Shown: positions 51,672 to 60,554, counted from the stretch's first letter. The stretch is DNA of 64,000 nucleotides from Bauldia sp965232525 (GCF_965232525.1 NZ_OZ246980.1:3968001-4032000), one strand, 5' to 3'. Program-made: numbers and translations. Notes: generated by a model from the letters alone, not told the origin.

Positions 51672-52571
51672 ATGGAAGCCGAGGCTTACTTGGAGTGGCT
51701 GTATTCGACCGAGATCGTTAACGCCGATCTGCTGCTGTTTAACGTGCTCGACAAAGGGACGGTCAAGAATGTCACGCCTGAGAAGATCGTCCTGACGGCC
51801 GGCGACAATTACCTCAAGCTCGTGTTCAAGGGCGACTTCGAGGGTAGTCCCTGGGGCGATCCCGACCTTTCCGGAACCGTCGACGGCCTCAAGCTCAAGG
51901 TGAACGGAACAACCGTTCTGAATGGTAACGGCTTCGACATCGACGCCGGGGAGTTGGCGGAGTTCTTCGAGACGCCCGGAGGCGCGAAGGACATCTTGGG
52001 GATGCTCCAGTCGCAGATTGGTGTGTTCAAGGGATCTCAATCGCCGGACTTCTTCCCGGTCGAACCCATCCCGGGCCTGGTGGTCAAGGGCCGCGGCGGC
52101 GACGACACGATTTTCGGCGCCGCGTTGGGGCAGAAGCTCAAGGGCGGCAAGGGCAACGATCTGCTGATTGCCAGTCAGGGAGACGGCCCCAAGGAGGAGA
52201 AAGCGGTCGAACCCATCGGCGACAAGCTGTTCGGCGGCGCCGGGCGCGACATCTTCCAGTTCGAGGTCGGCAGCGTCGTCGGCGAACCGGTCTGCAACAA
52301 GATCAAGGATTTCTCGCACAAGGACGATGGGATCCTGCTTATTGCGATTGGCACCGATCTCGATACCGGATTTCTCGACCCCGACGCCTTTGTGATCGGC
52401 GAGGCCGCAACCACTCTCGAACACCGCATCGTCTACGACGAGACCAATGGGATCCTGTCTTTCGACGAAGACGGAATCGATGGCGAAGACCAGGTCAAGT
52501 TCGCGGAAGTCGTTCCCGGGACTAAGATCAAGGCCGACGACTTCGCCGTCGTTGCGGAACTCGCGTTCTAA
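51672..52571 (+). CDS. RTX array gene 5: calcium-binding beta-roll protein
   Basis: 299 residues from the ATG at 51672, preceded by AGGAGG; the frame runs to 51639. N-terminus EAEAYLEWLYSTEIV ... VLDKGTVKNVTPEKIVL matches gene 3, so genes 3 and 5 form a subtype. The RTX run is short (GRGGDDTIF, GAALGQKLK, GGKGNDLLI) with a charged insertion (KEEKAVEPIGDKLF) before GGAGRDIFQF. The hinge is KIKDFSHKDDGILL. The C-terminal KIKADDFAVVAELAF is the least conserved of the array. Confidence 0.85.
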   Translation: MEAEAYLEWLYSTEIVNADLLLFNVLDKGTVKNVTPEKIVLTAGDNYLKLVFKGDFEGSPWGDPDLSGTVDGLKLKVNGTTVLNGNGFDIDAGELAEFFETPGGAKDILGMLQSQIGVFKGSQSPDFFPVEPIPGLVVKGRGGDDTIFGAALGQKLKGGKGNDLLIASQGDGPKEEKAVEPIGDKLFGGAGRDIFQFEVGSVVGEPVCNKIKDFSHKDDGILLIAIGTDLDTGFLDPDAFVIGEAATTLEHRIVYDETNGILSFDEDGIDGEDQVKFAEVVPGTKIKADDFAVVAELAF

Positions 52572-52644
52572 GCGACACGGCGACCGCCTCGCCGCCCGCT
52601 GCGGGCCGCCGGCGAGCACGCCCCTGCAAGGAGCTTAACCAGTC

Positions 52645-53478
52645 ATGATACCGACATTCGAACTGTTCTACGCCCCGCCGTTTATCGATCCCTTCCGGGT
52701 CTACGATGAGGCAGTGTCCGAAGGCACGATCGTCAAGGAAACCGACAGCAAGGTTGTTGTTGCCGACGATGCTGGCAACAAGATCGTGTTTCTGGGCGAC
52801 TTCACGCCCGGCGGCACGGTCGAAAGCTTCAAGGTGAAGAGTCAGGGGATCAAGGTATCCCAGTTCGATCATCTCGAAATCGATCAGGCCGATTTGATAG
52901 CGGCCCTCGAAGGCCTGGACCCGGCCTTCGATGTCAGCGAACTGATCCCTCGAGACGACGCCTTGATCAAGGGCTCTGCCTTCAGCGACCATCTCCCCGA
53001 GTTCAATAGCGATGGTCTCATCGTCAAGGGCCGCGGCGGCGACGATTTCCTGGGTGGCGGCGACGGCAATCAGACCCTCAAAGGCGGCAAGGGCAACGAC
53101 ACCCTCGTCGGCGCCGAGGAGAAAGACAAGCTCTTCGGCGGCGCTGGCAAGGACCTATTCGTCTTCAATCTGGAGTCGACTATCGTCGAAAAAGCGGGAG
53201 ACTTGGCCACCCACCGGATCAAGGACTTCGCGCGCAAGGACGACGACATCGTCCTCATGAACGTCCTCCTGCAGTCCGGACCGCTGGCCAAGGACGCGTT
53301 CGTCGTCGGAACGGCCGCGACCACGGTGGATCACCGGGTCATCTACGACGATACAACCGGTTTGATGTACTTCGACCAGGACGGCGTCGATGGCCTGGCA
53401 GACCCGGTCAAATTCGCCAAGGTCGATCCCGGCACCAAGCTCAAGGCCAAGGATTTCCTGATCGACTTCGACCTTTGA
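52645..53478 (+). CDS. RTX array gene 6: calcium-binding beta-roll protein
   Basis: 277 residues, AAGGAG before the ATG. N-terminus PTFELFYAPPFIDPF with GNKIVFLGDFTPGGTVESFKVKSQGIKV matches gene 4, giving an alternating 3-4-5-6 order of two subtypes. RTX: GRGGDDFLG, GGDGNQTLK, GGKGNDTLV, then EEKDKLFGGAGKDLFVF. The hinge is changed to RIKDFARKDDDIVL. It ends KLKAKDFLIDFDL. It closes the second transcription unit. Confidence 0.85.
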   Translation: MIPTFELFYAPPFIDPFRVYDEAVSEGTIVKETDSKVVVADDAGNKIVFLGDFTPGGTVESFKVKSQGIKVSQFDHLEIDQADLIAALEGLDPAFDVSELIPRDDALIKGSAFSDHLPEFNSDGLIVKGRGGDDFLGGGDGNQTLKGGKGNDTLVGAEEKDKLFGGAGKDLFVFNLESTIVEKAGDLATHRIKDFARKDDDIVLMNVLLQSGPLAKDAFVVGTAATTVDHRVIYDDTTGLMYFDQDGVDGLADPVKFAKVDPGTKLKAKDFLIDFDL

Positions 53479-53813
53479 TCCGACACGAGAGCCTGCCCGG
53501 GTGGTCCTGACCAGCCCATGCAGGGAGCATCGATACCGGTGGCGGCGCACTGACGACGAGGACACCAGTCTACGCCGAGCTGGAGTTGAACCCGCCGAAG
53601 GGCGATCATTGCCGACTGTATTATCTCGCAGTAACACTTGGTGCTGCGATCGTTCTTGCTTTATGCTAATGTGAATTTCTGAATATTTTACAATTACAAA
53701 ATGTGATTTTTACTATATTACAAAATATTTTCTATATCGTCATTTACATCTTTCATTGATCAAGACTCCAAGTCATGATTGGTCATGCAGTTCTTCAAGG
53801 AGAACCGACCGAT
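53479..53813. promoter_or_regulatory. AT-rich regulatory region before RTX genes 7-8
   Basis: 335 bases without a gene. From about 53655 to 53765 the DNA is extremely AT-rich (12 G or C in the 60 bases 53701-53760) and holds a 10-base direct repeat ATTACAAAAT at 53693-53702 and 53717-53726. In a GC-rich genome this is the kind of target used by AT-binding silencers (MucR/Ros or H-NS-like), or a strong promoter. The binder is inference. Confidence 0.55.
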
Positions 53814-54701
53814 ATGACCGCTTTTATCAACTACCTGTTTGGCCCACCGCTACTCAATCCGGATCTTATACTCAGTGCGGTGCTGGATCAGGGCAGCATC
53901 ACCAAATCAACGACGGAAAAAATCGTCGTCGAGGATAGCGACGGCAACAAGATCGTCTTCACCGGTACGTTCGATCCGGAGGGCACCGGAAGCGACGGAC
54001 TGGGCACAATGACCGGTTTCAAGCTCAGGGATGACGGCGTGAAGGTGATGGAGGCTGGTGGTTTCGACATTGATGCCGGCGCCTTGCTGGATGCCCTTGC
54101 CGATCTGGATTCACCGATCGCGGCGGTTGCCCAACTCCTCTTCACGGAAAAGGTCAAGATCAACGGGTCCGACTACGCGGACACATTCGCGATCAGTCTG
54201 CCCGACATCGTCGCCAACGGCCGAAAGGGCGCGGACATTCTGCTCGGCGGCATCGGCAACCAGACCCTGAAGGGCGGCAAGGGCGACGATCTGATTGTCG
54301 GTGGCGGCGACAAGGACAAACTCTTCGGCGGCAAAGACCAGGATATCTTTGGGTTTAACGTGCCGACTCTCAGTCCAAACGGGATCGAAAGCCTCGATCC
54401 TGCCAGCGGGCATCATCGGATCAAGGACTTCTCCAGGAAGGACGACTCGTTCCTGATCGATAGCGACAGCGTGGACTTGCCCGAAGGACGGCTCGCCAAG
54501 AAGCACTTCGTTGTCGGCGAGGAGGCCCTCACCGAAGACCACCGCTTCGTCCACAACGATGCCAACGGGCGGCTCTACTACGACCCGGACGGTTCGGGGG
54601 AAGACGAACCGTTTTACCTCGCCAAGGTGGACCCCGGCATCAAGATCAAGGCCAACGACATCTTTATCGGCGACGTGCCGAACCTCATCTTCCTCGGCTG
54701 A
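53814..54701 (+). CDS. RTX array gene 7: calcium-binding beta-roll protein
   Basis: 295 residues from the ATG at 53814, preceded by AAGGAGAACC; the frame is open to 53775. The N-terminus TAFINYLFGPPLLNPDLIL with GNKIVFTGTFDPEG relates it to genes 4 and 6. RTX: GRKGADILL, GGIGNQTLK, GGKGDDLIV, then DKDKLFGGKDQDIFGF, and a loop before the hinge RIKDFSRKDDSFLI. It ends KIKANDIFIGDVPNLIFLG. The first RTX unit carries A for D, which may weaken calcium binding. Confidence 0.85.
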   Translation: MTAFINYLFGPPLLNPDLILSAVLDQGSITKSTTEKIVVEDSDGNKIVFTGTFDPEGTGSDGLGTMTGFKLRDDGVKVMEAGGFDIDAGALLDALADLDSPIAAVAQLLFTEKVKINGSDYADTFAISLPDIVANGRKGADILLGGIGNQTLKGGKGDDLIVGGGDKDKLFGGKDQDIFGFNVPTLSPNGIESLDPASGHHRIKDFSRKDDSFLIDSDSVDLPEGRLAKKHFVVGEEALTEDHRFVHNDANGRLYYDPDGSGEDEPFYLAKVDPGIKIKANDIFIGDVPNLIFLG

Positions 54702-54771
54702 AGAACAGGACAAACGCCGCGCCGCCATCCGCTGAGCGGTGCGACGGCGCCGACAAATCGGAGCCCAACCC

Positions 54772-55638
54772 ATGAAACCGTGTATCGAATACTTCCACAG
54801 TTACCTCCTCTACGACGCCGATCAGTTCCTCAGGAACGCCGTCGAAGGCGAGCTTGTCTTCAAGAACGGCAAGATCGTCGTAAAGAACGAGGACGGCGCC
54901 AAGCTCATCATCGTCGGCGACCTGGAAATGGATGCCAATGGAGTGATCAGCGGCACCGCCAACGGCTTCAAGGTGAAGGACCGCGACACCAAGGTCCTGC
55001 AGGGCGATGGTTTCGACATCGATATCGCCGACGTGGAGACGGCGTTGGGCGACTCCAACCCTTACACGGCGCTCCAGGCGCTGATCTTTGAGGAAAAGGC
55101 GGTCGTCAAGGGCTCCCACGACGCCGATTTTTTCTTTGCCAACGAGATAGACGTCATCGTTCGGGGCCGGCAGGGTGACGACCAGCTCTACGGCGGCGCC
55201 GGCCACCAGGTCCTGAAAGGCGGCCGGGGCAACGACTTCCTCCTGGCCTTCCAAGAGGCCGACAAGCTTAAGGGCGGCGCGGACAAGGACACCTTCGCCT
55301 TCGTTCTGGAAAAAAAGATCGCCGGCGATGCGACGACAGCAGAGGCGGAGTCCGCTCACAAGATCAAGGATTTTTCGCACAACGACGATACGATCCTGCT
55401 TGATCGGAGCTCATTCCCGCTCGAAGAAGGCTTCCTCGACGACGACCTGTTCCATGTCGGCGAGAGCGCGACCAGCCCTGACCATCGCGTCGTTTACGAC
55501 ATGGGCACCGGCATTCTCCGCTTCGACCCGGACGGCAGCGATGGGGACCCCGCCACGCTGATCACGACGCTGATACCGGGGACCAAGGTCAAGGCCAACG
55601 ATATCTTCGTTGGCATCGTACCGCTGGCCGAGGCGTAG
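54772..55638 (+). CDS. RTX array gene 8: calcium-binding beta-roll protein
   Basis: 288 residues, CGGAG before the ATG at 54772; the frame is open to 54739. The N-terminus KPCIEYFHSYLLYDADQFL with a Cys at residue 4 is the most diverged of the array. RTX: GRQGDDQLY, GGAGHQVLK, GGRGNDFLL, then ADKLKGGADKDTFAF. The hinge is KIKDFSHNDDTILL; the end is KVKANDIFVGIVPLAEA. It is 70 bases after gene 7. An AGGCGTA/TACGCCT hairpin without a T tract follows the stop. Confidence 0.85.
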   Translation: MKPCIEYFHSYLLYDADQFLRNAVEGELVFKNGKIVVKNEDGAKLIIVGDLEMDANGVISGTANGFKVKDRDTKVLQGDGFDIDIADVETALGDSNPYTALQALIFEEKAVVKGSHDADFFFANEIDVIVRGRQGDDQLYGGAGHQVLKGGRGNDFLLAFQEADKLKGGADKDTFAFVLEKKIAGDATTAEAESAHKIKDFSHNDDTILLDRSSFPLEEGFLDDDLFHVGESATSPDHRVVYDMGTGILRFDPDGSDGDPATLITTLIPGTKVKANDIFVGIVPLAEA

Positions 55639-55684
55639 GCTACGCCTTGCCGAGATCGGCGGCGCCTGACATGCGGTGCCGCGA

Positions 55685-56812
55685 TCAGGTTTCGGCGATG
55701 TTCACCCAGCGCTCCGCCCGCGCCGATGCAACCACGGCATCGACGACGCGCTGAATCTCCCAGGCCTCGCGGAAATCCGGCCGGAACGGCGCCCCGCCGG
55801 CGAGCGCGGTCATCAACGCCTTGACCTCGATCGCCTTGATGTCGTTGAAGCCGAGCTGGTGACCAGGCGCCGGGCAGAAGGCCGCGTAGGAGTCGTGGTC
55901 GGGACCGGCGAGAATCGTTTTGAAGCCCTCCCGCCCTGCCGGCTGACCTGTGGTGTAGATCTGTAATTCGTTCATCCGCTCGTGATCGACGGCGATCGTC
56001 CCCTTGGTCCCGGTGATGTCGAAAGCAAGCGTCATCTTCCGCCCGGTCGCGATCCAGCTCGCCTCGATCGATCCGGTGGCGCCGCCTTCGAACCGGACCA
56101 GTGCCCGCGCCTGGTCGTCGACCTCCACCCGCCGCGTTTCACTGGCGCCGGGTGCGACCGGGCGCTCGGTGGTAACCGTCGCGATCTGGCCGACCACGGA
56201 TGCAATCGGCCCGACGACATAACGGGCGATGGAGATGATGTGGCTGCCAAGATCGGCAACCACCCCGTGCCCGCCTTCAGGATCCATCCGCCACGTGTAG
56301 GGGGATTGGGGATCGGCCATGTAGTCCTCGGCATGAATGCCGCGGAAGCTGACCACCTCGCCGATCTCGCCGCTGGCGACGATCTCGCGGGCCAGGGTGA
56401 CCATCGGATTCTTGAGATAGTTGAAGCCGACCGCCGTGATGACGCCGGCCGCGTCGGCGGCGTCCGCCATCTCCTTGGCTTCGGCCGCATTAGCGGCAAG
56501 CGGCTTCTCACAATAGACCGGCTTGCCGGCGGCGATGGCCGCAAGCGCGATCGGTTTGTGAAGTACGTTCGGCGCGGTGATATCGACGAGGTCGACCGCC
56601 GGATCGTCGATCAGCGCCCGCCAGTCGCCGGTGGAGCGCGAAAACCCAAGCGCCTTGGCGGCCGCCGCCGCGGTATCGTCATCGACGTCCGCGAGGAGTT
56701 CGAGCACCGGCGTCGCCGGCAGTTCGAAGACCGAGGACGCTGTGTTGAACGCGAATGTGTGGCTGCGGCCCATGAAGCCGCTGCCGATCAGCCCGACCCG
56801 AACCATCTTCAT
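55685..56812 (-). CDS. Gfo/Idh/MocA-family dehydrogenase
   Basis: 375 residues. NAD(P)-binding GSGFMGRSHTFAF at the start, the catalytic EKPL motif near residue 105, and the C-terminal beta-sheet domain (ATGSIEASWIATGRKMTLAFDITGTKGTIAVDHE). These enzymes oxidise or reduce sugars, inositols and amino sugars. It ends an operon whose upstream genes are a 2-hydroxyacid dehydrogenase (4-base overlap), an enolase-like protein and a kinase. Inositol dehydrogenase is possible given the nearby iol genes but not shown. Confidence 0.88.
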   Translation of the reverse strand: MKMVRVGLIGSGFMGRSHTFAFNTASSVFELPATPVLELLADVDDDTAAAAAKALGFSRSTGDWRALIDDPAVDLVDITAPNVLHKPIALAAIAAGKPVYCEKPLAANAAEAKEMADAADAAGVITAVGFNYLKNPMVTLAREIVASGEIGEVVSFRGIHAEDYMADPQSPYTWRMDPEGGHGVVADLGSHIISIARYVVGPIASVVGQIATVTTERPVAPGASETRRVEVDDQARALVRFEGGATGSIEASWIATGRKMTLAFDITGTKGTIAVDHERMNELQIYTTGQPAGREGFKTILAGPDHDSYAAFCPAPGHQLGFNDIKAIEVKALMTALAGGAPFRPDFREAWEIQRVVDAVVASARAERWVNIAET

Positions 56813-57777
56813 GGCTGGAGCACCGACTGGTTGACGACGAACGCCGGATCGAGACGCCCATCAATGGCATCGAGTGCGTTTTGGGCTGAGTACACACTGA
56901 GCCGGGCCGCGGCCTCTTTGGTCAGGCCGGCGACGTGCGGGCTCAACACGACGCGCTCGCAATCGAGAAGCGGCGAGCCGTGTACCGGTGGCTCATCGCG
57001 AAACGTATCGATGCCGGCCCCGGCAAGGCGCCCCTCGTTCAGCGCTGCGGCCAACGCGTCCTCATCGATCAATCCGCCGCGGGCGGCGTTGACCAGGATC
57101 GCGTCAGGCTTCATCGCGGCGATTTCCTTCGCCCCGATCATTGTGTCGGTCTCCGGCAGAAACGGTACGTGCAGGGAAACCACATCGACCGCGCCGAGGA
57201 CGGCCCGCCAGTCCTCGATCTTCTCGGCCCCGCCGGCGGTCATCTCCTCGGCGCTGACCGCCGGGTCGAAGGCCAGCACCCGCATCGAGAACGCCGCCGC
57301 CATCTGTGCCACGCTGCGTCCGATCCGGCCGAAGCCGATCAACAGCAGCGTCCGGTCGCGGAGATCGAAACTGGCGAGCAGGCTGCGATCTTCCCAGGCG
57401 CCGCGCCGCACCGCCCGGTCGTAGGGCAGCCCGTGCTTGGCGACGGTGAGCATCAGAAAGAACACATGCTCGGCGACCGTCGGGGCGTTCGACCCGATCG
57501 CCAATGCCAGAGGGATACCCCTCTCGGTGAGCGCCGCGACGGGAATGTTGTCGTAACCGACCCCATGGCGGCACACGACCTTGAGGATATCCGCCGCCCC
57601 GAGCACCGAGGACGGCAGTTTCACGGTTCGGATGATCATCGCCGCCGTACCCGGCAGCATGGCGGTGAAGGTTTCCGCTGCCGTATCCGGCATTGGGACG
57701 ATCTCCACATCATCGCGCGCCCTGAGCAGCGCCATGCCGTCGTCGTGGATCGGTTCGGTCAAAAGAACACGATGCAT
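56809..57777 (-). CDS. D-isomer-specific 2-hydroxyacid dehydrogenase
   Basis: 322 residues. NAD-binding GFGRIGRSVAQMAAA, the catalytic Arg/Glu region NAARGGLIDEDALAAAL and His in LSPHVAGLT fit the phosphoglycerate/hydroxypyruvate dehydrogenase group. There is no ACT domain, so it is not the regulated serine-pathway SerA type. The next gene overlaps it by 4 bases (ATGA). The substrate is probably the 2-hydroxy- or 2-oxo-acid made by the upstream enolase-like protein. Confidence 0.88.
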   Translation of the reverse strand: MHRVLLTEPIHDDGMALLRARDDVEIVPMPDTAAETFTAMLPGTAAMIIRTVKLPSSVLGAADILKVVCRHGVGYDNIPVAALTERGIPLALAIGSNAPTVAEHVFFLMLTVAKHGLPYDRAVRRGAWEDRSLLASFDLRDRTLLLIGFGRIGRSVAQMAAAFSMRVLAFDPAVSAEEMTAGGAEKIEDWRAVLGAVDVVSLHVPFLPETDTMIGAKEIAAMKPDAILVNAARGGLIDEDALAAALNEGRLAGAGIDTFRDEPPVHGSPLLDCERVVLSPHVAGLTKEAAARLSVYSAQNALDAIDGRLDPAFVVNQSVLQP

Positions 57778-57846
57778 TTCGGTTGATCCGTCTCGCTTCC
57801 GGCGCCGACCTCGAGGGACGTGCGCCCCACTTCTTCTAGACAGGCG

Positions 57847-59133
57847 TCAAGCCGCGCCCCAGGGAAAAGCTGTCCACGGTGGCAAACTTCCGTCGCCGAT
57901 TGCGTCAGCGATGCGGAGGCCCTCGTTCCACTTGGCCATGCGCTCCGATCGCGAGAACGATCCCACCTTGAGCTGCTTGGCGCCCCAGCCGACTGCGAGG
58001 TGAACGATCGACACGTCCTCGGTTTCGCCGGAGCGCGCCGAAACGATCGCGCCCCAGCCGGCTTCGCGCGCCGCGTCGAGCGCTGCCTTGGTCTCGGTGA
58101 GCGTTCCCGCCTGGTTCGGCTTGATCAGCACCGCGTTGCACGCCCCGACAGCTGCGGCATGCCGGACCCGGTCGGCGTTGGTCACCAGGAAGTCGTCGCC
58201 GACGATCTGCAGGCGCGGCCCTGCGGCCTGTGTGAAGGCGATCATCCCCGCCTCGTCGTCTTCGGCAAGCGGGTCCTCGATGGAGACGATCGGGTAGCGC
58301 GCCACCCAGCCCAGCAACAGCTCGATCAACGCCGCGCGATCGAGATCGCGCGAGTCCCGTGCGAGCCGGTAGCCGTCGCCGGTGCTGAACTCGGTCGCGG
58401 CGATATCGAGTGAGATGGAAACGTCCTCGCCCGGCTTGAATCCGGCCTTCTCGATCGCCGCCACGGTGAGCGCAAGCGCCTCTTCGTTTGTGTCGAACGC
58501 CGGCCAGTAGCCGCCTTCGTCGGCGACCCCGGCGAGGTTACCGCGCTCGGCCAGGATGACACCGGCCGCCCGGTACACCTCGGCGGTCATCTCCAGCGCT
58601 TCGGCGAACGTCGCGGCACCGGTCGCAACGATCATGAAGTCCTGAATATCAACGCGCCGGGCGGCATGGGCACCGCCGCCGAACAACTGAATCTCGGGGA
58701 GTGGTAGCTGCACCGGGTTGTCGCCGGCGAGCGCTTTCCACAAGGGCACCCCAAGCGCCGCGGCATGGGCGTGGGCGACCGCCAGCGACACGGCGATCAG
58801 CGCATTGCCGCCGAGCCGCGATTTGTTCGGCGTCCCGTCGAGGACGATCATCGCCGTGTCGACAGCCGCCTGATCGGCAGCGTCCATGCCCTTGAGCGCG
58901 GTAGCGATCTCGCCGTCCACCGCGCCGACCGCGCCCATCACATCCAACCCGCCGAACGCCGTCCCCCCATCGCGCCGGTCGACCGCTTCCCCGGAGCCGG
59001 TCGACGCACCGGCTGGCGCGATCGCGCGGCCGACGGCGCCCCCGGCAAGGATTACCTCCGCCTCGACGGTCGGCCGCCCGCGCGAGTCCCACACCCGGCG
59101 TCCGCGAACGCCGACGATTTCACTGTTGGTCAA
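57847..59133 (-). CDS. Divergent enolase paralogue
   Basis: 428 residues, enolase length. I start at TTG 59133, which overlaps the upstream stop (TTGA) and has AAGGAG seven bases before; an ATG at 59154 would put that site inside the gene. Enolase landmarks are SRGRPTVEAE, GASTG, SIEDPLAEDD, VGDDFLVTN, IKPNQAGTLTET and SRSGETED-like. Against E. coli enolase, Glu206, Asp243, Glu286, Asp313, Lys338 and Lys389 are kept, but Glu167 is Asp165 and His369 is Ala366. These two changes at substrate-contacting positions suggest a different substrate or altered chemistry. Confidence 0.85.
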   Translation of the reverse strand: MTNSEIVGVRGRRVWDSRGRPTVEAEVILAGGAVGRAIAPAGASTGSGEAVDRRDGGTAFGGLDVMGAVGAVDGEIATALKGMDAADQAAVDTAMIVLDGTPNKSRLGGNALIAVSLAVAHAHAAALGVPLWKALAGDNPVQLPLPEIQLFGGGAHAARRVDIQDFMIVATGAATFAEALEMTAEVYRAAGVILAERGNLAGVADEGGYWPAFDTNEEALALTVAAIEKAGFKPGEDVSISLDIAATEFSTGDGYRLARDSRDLDRAALIELLLGWVARYPIVSIEDPLAEDDEAGMIAFTQAAGPRLQIVGDDFLVTNADRVRHAAAVGACNAVLIKPNQAGTLTETKAALDAAREAGWGAIVSARSGETEDVSIVHLAVGWGAKQLKVGSFSRSERMAKWNEGLRIADAIGDGSLPPWTAFPWGAA

Positions 59134-60137
59134 ATCCCGAGCTCCTTTGACCATGCGTTGCTGATGTCGGCGAGAGACGCCGGCGGTTCCTTGATCAGCG
59201 GAACGGCCACCCGGCGAACCACCGCGCGCTGGTCGTCATCGGTGATGTACTCGACCGGCGACTTGCCATCGACCCGGGCGAGCAGCAGCGCCGGTAGCAG
59301 CGATGCCGCCCGTGCTTCCAGGTCCTCACGAGGCTCCCAGTTGACGCCGGCCATGTAGGACTCGTGCATCGCGCCGAAGGCGGCAATCAGGTCTCGTGAT
59401 GCCTGCGGCGCCGCGATGCACTTCAGGAGAAGATGATTGAGACAGAACGCCAGGTCGAACGCCGGGTCGCCATACCAGGCACATTCGGCGTCCAGGAAAA
59501 CCGGCACCGACTTCGGTCCCTTCATGATGTTCTTCGGGCTGACATCGCCATGGACCAGCGCCGTCTCGGTCGCGGCAGTGCGATCGGCCAGCGACCCGAG
59601 CGCGTCGGACAGGTCGGGATGACGTTGACCGGTGGCGCGCAGATAAGGCTCAAGCCGCAGCGCCTCAAAAAGCCGGCCGGTCGGGAAAGCCGCGGCAATC
59701 GCGCGGTCACCCGCCGTTGCCGCATGGACCTCAGCGAGTTTCTCGCCGACTGTCGCGGCGAAATCGCGATCGACGCGTCCCTTCATCAGGTCTGGCTTCC
59801 ACAGGCTGTAGTGATCCGGGTCGAGCCACGCCATGGCGAAGAAGAGAAGATCGTCGTCATAACCAAGCACGGCGGGCGCGACGCCCGGCACCCGCTCGGA
59901 CGCGATCGCGTACCAGTTTCGCTCGAAGCGGTTGCGCTCGACCGGCGCGAACCAGTCGTCTTCGACAGCGAGCTTGGCCATCGCCCGCTTGACGCAGAAG
60001 ACGCGCGAGCCCGCCGTCACCTTCCAGATGTCGGACGAGACGCCGCCGGTCAGCCGTTCGGCGTCCACCGAAGCACCCGGTTCGGTCAGTCCCATTCTGG
60101 CCAGACTGGAGAGAATGTCAGGGGGAAGCGTCGTCAT
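59130..60137 (-). CDS. Aminoglycoside-phosphotransferase-like small-molecule kinase
   Basis: 335 residues of the APH/choline-kinase fold: ATP-binding Lys in RVFCVKRAM, the catalytic loop LVHGDVSPKNIMKG and metal-binding FLDAECAWYGDPAFDLAF. These kinases phosphorylate hydroxyls of small molecules such as choline, methylthioribose, sugars or antibiotics. It is the first gene of a four-gene operon, overlapping the enolase gene by 4 bases, so its product may feed that enzyme. Confidence 0.85.
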   Translation of the reverse strand: MTTLPPDILSSLARMGLTEPGASVDAERLTGGVSSDIWKVTAGSRVFCVKRAMAKLAVEDDWFAPVERNRFERNWYAIASERVPGVAPAVLGYDDDLLFFAMAWLDPDHYSLWKPDLMKGRVDRDFAATVGEKLAEVHAATAGDRAIAAAFPTGRLFEALRLEPYLRATGQRHPDLSDALGSLADRTAATETALVHGDVSPKNIMKGPKSVPVFLDAECAWYGDPAFDLAFCLNHLLLKCIAAPQASRDLIAAFGAMHESYMAGVNWEPREDLEARAASLLPALLLARVDGKSPVEYITDDDQRAVVRRVAVPLIKEPPASLADISNAWSKELGI

Positions 60138-60317
60138 GGCGGCCCTCTATAAGACCTCTCCCGACACGAAACCACTGCCAGTCAGGCGCTAATGTGCTTC
60201 CCGCGGGGCGCGATCGCAGCCGGTGATCGCCGCCGCACCAGCGACATTTTTTCACGGTCTCTGACGCCTTTTGAGCGTAATTCAGCGGTATAGACATAAA
60301 ACGAGAGTGGATAACCC

Positions 60318-60518
60318 ATGCTCAGCAAACCATTCATGACCACCCACGAAGTCGCCAAGCTGCTCAAGGTGGGCGAGCCGACCGTCCGCGCGTGGATCCA
60401 TCATGAGGAACTGCGGGCCGTGAAGCTCGGCCGCGAGTACCGGATCTCTGTCAAAGACCTGGAGGCGTTCGTGAACGAACATGCGACGCGCGAGCCGAGT
60501 TGGACCGGCCCGAAATAG
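60318..60518 (+). CDS. Excisionase-family helix-turn-helix DNA-binding protein
   Basis: 66 residues, almost all a MerR/excisionase-type winged helix (MTTHEVAKLLKVGEPTVRAWIHHEELRAVKLGREYRISVKDLEAFVNEH, the HTH_17 pattern). Proteins of this type bind DNA as excision factors or small regulators. No integrase is near, so it is more likely a regulator; it lies 36 bases before the P-type ATPase gene and could control it. Confidence 0.8.
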   Translation: MLSKPFMTTHEVAKLLKVGEPTVRAWIHHEELRAVKLGREYRISVKDLEAFVNEHATREPSWTGPK

Positions 60519-60554
60519 CGGATCCCCGATCAGCGCGAGAAGGAATGAAGTCGA

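Noticed and set aside
55982..57424. 480-codon open frame antisense to the Gfo/Idh and 2-hydroxyacid dehydrogenase genes
   Set aside because: Runs across two well-supported genes with low-complexity Arg/Ser content; shadow.
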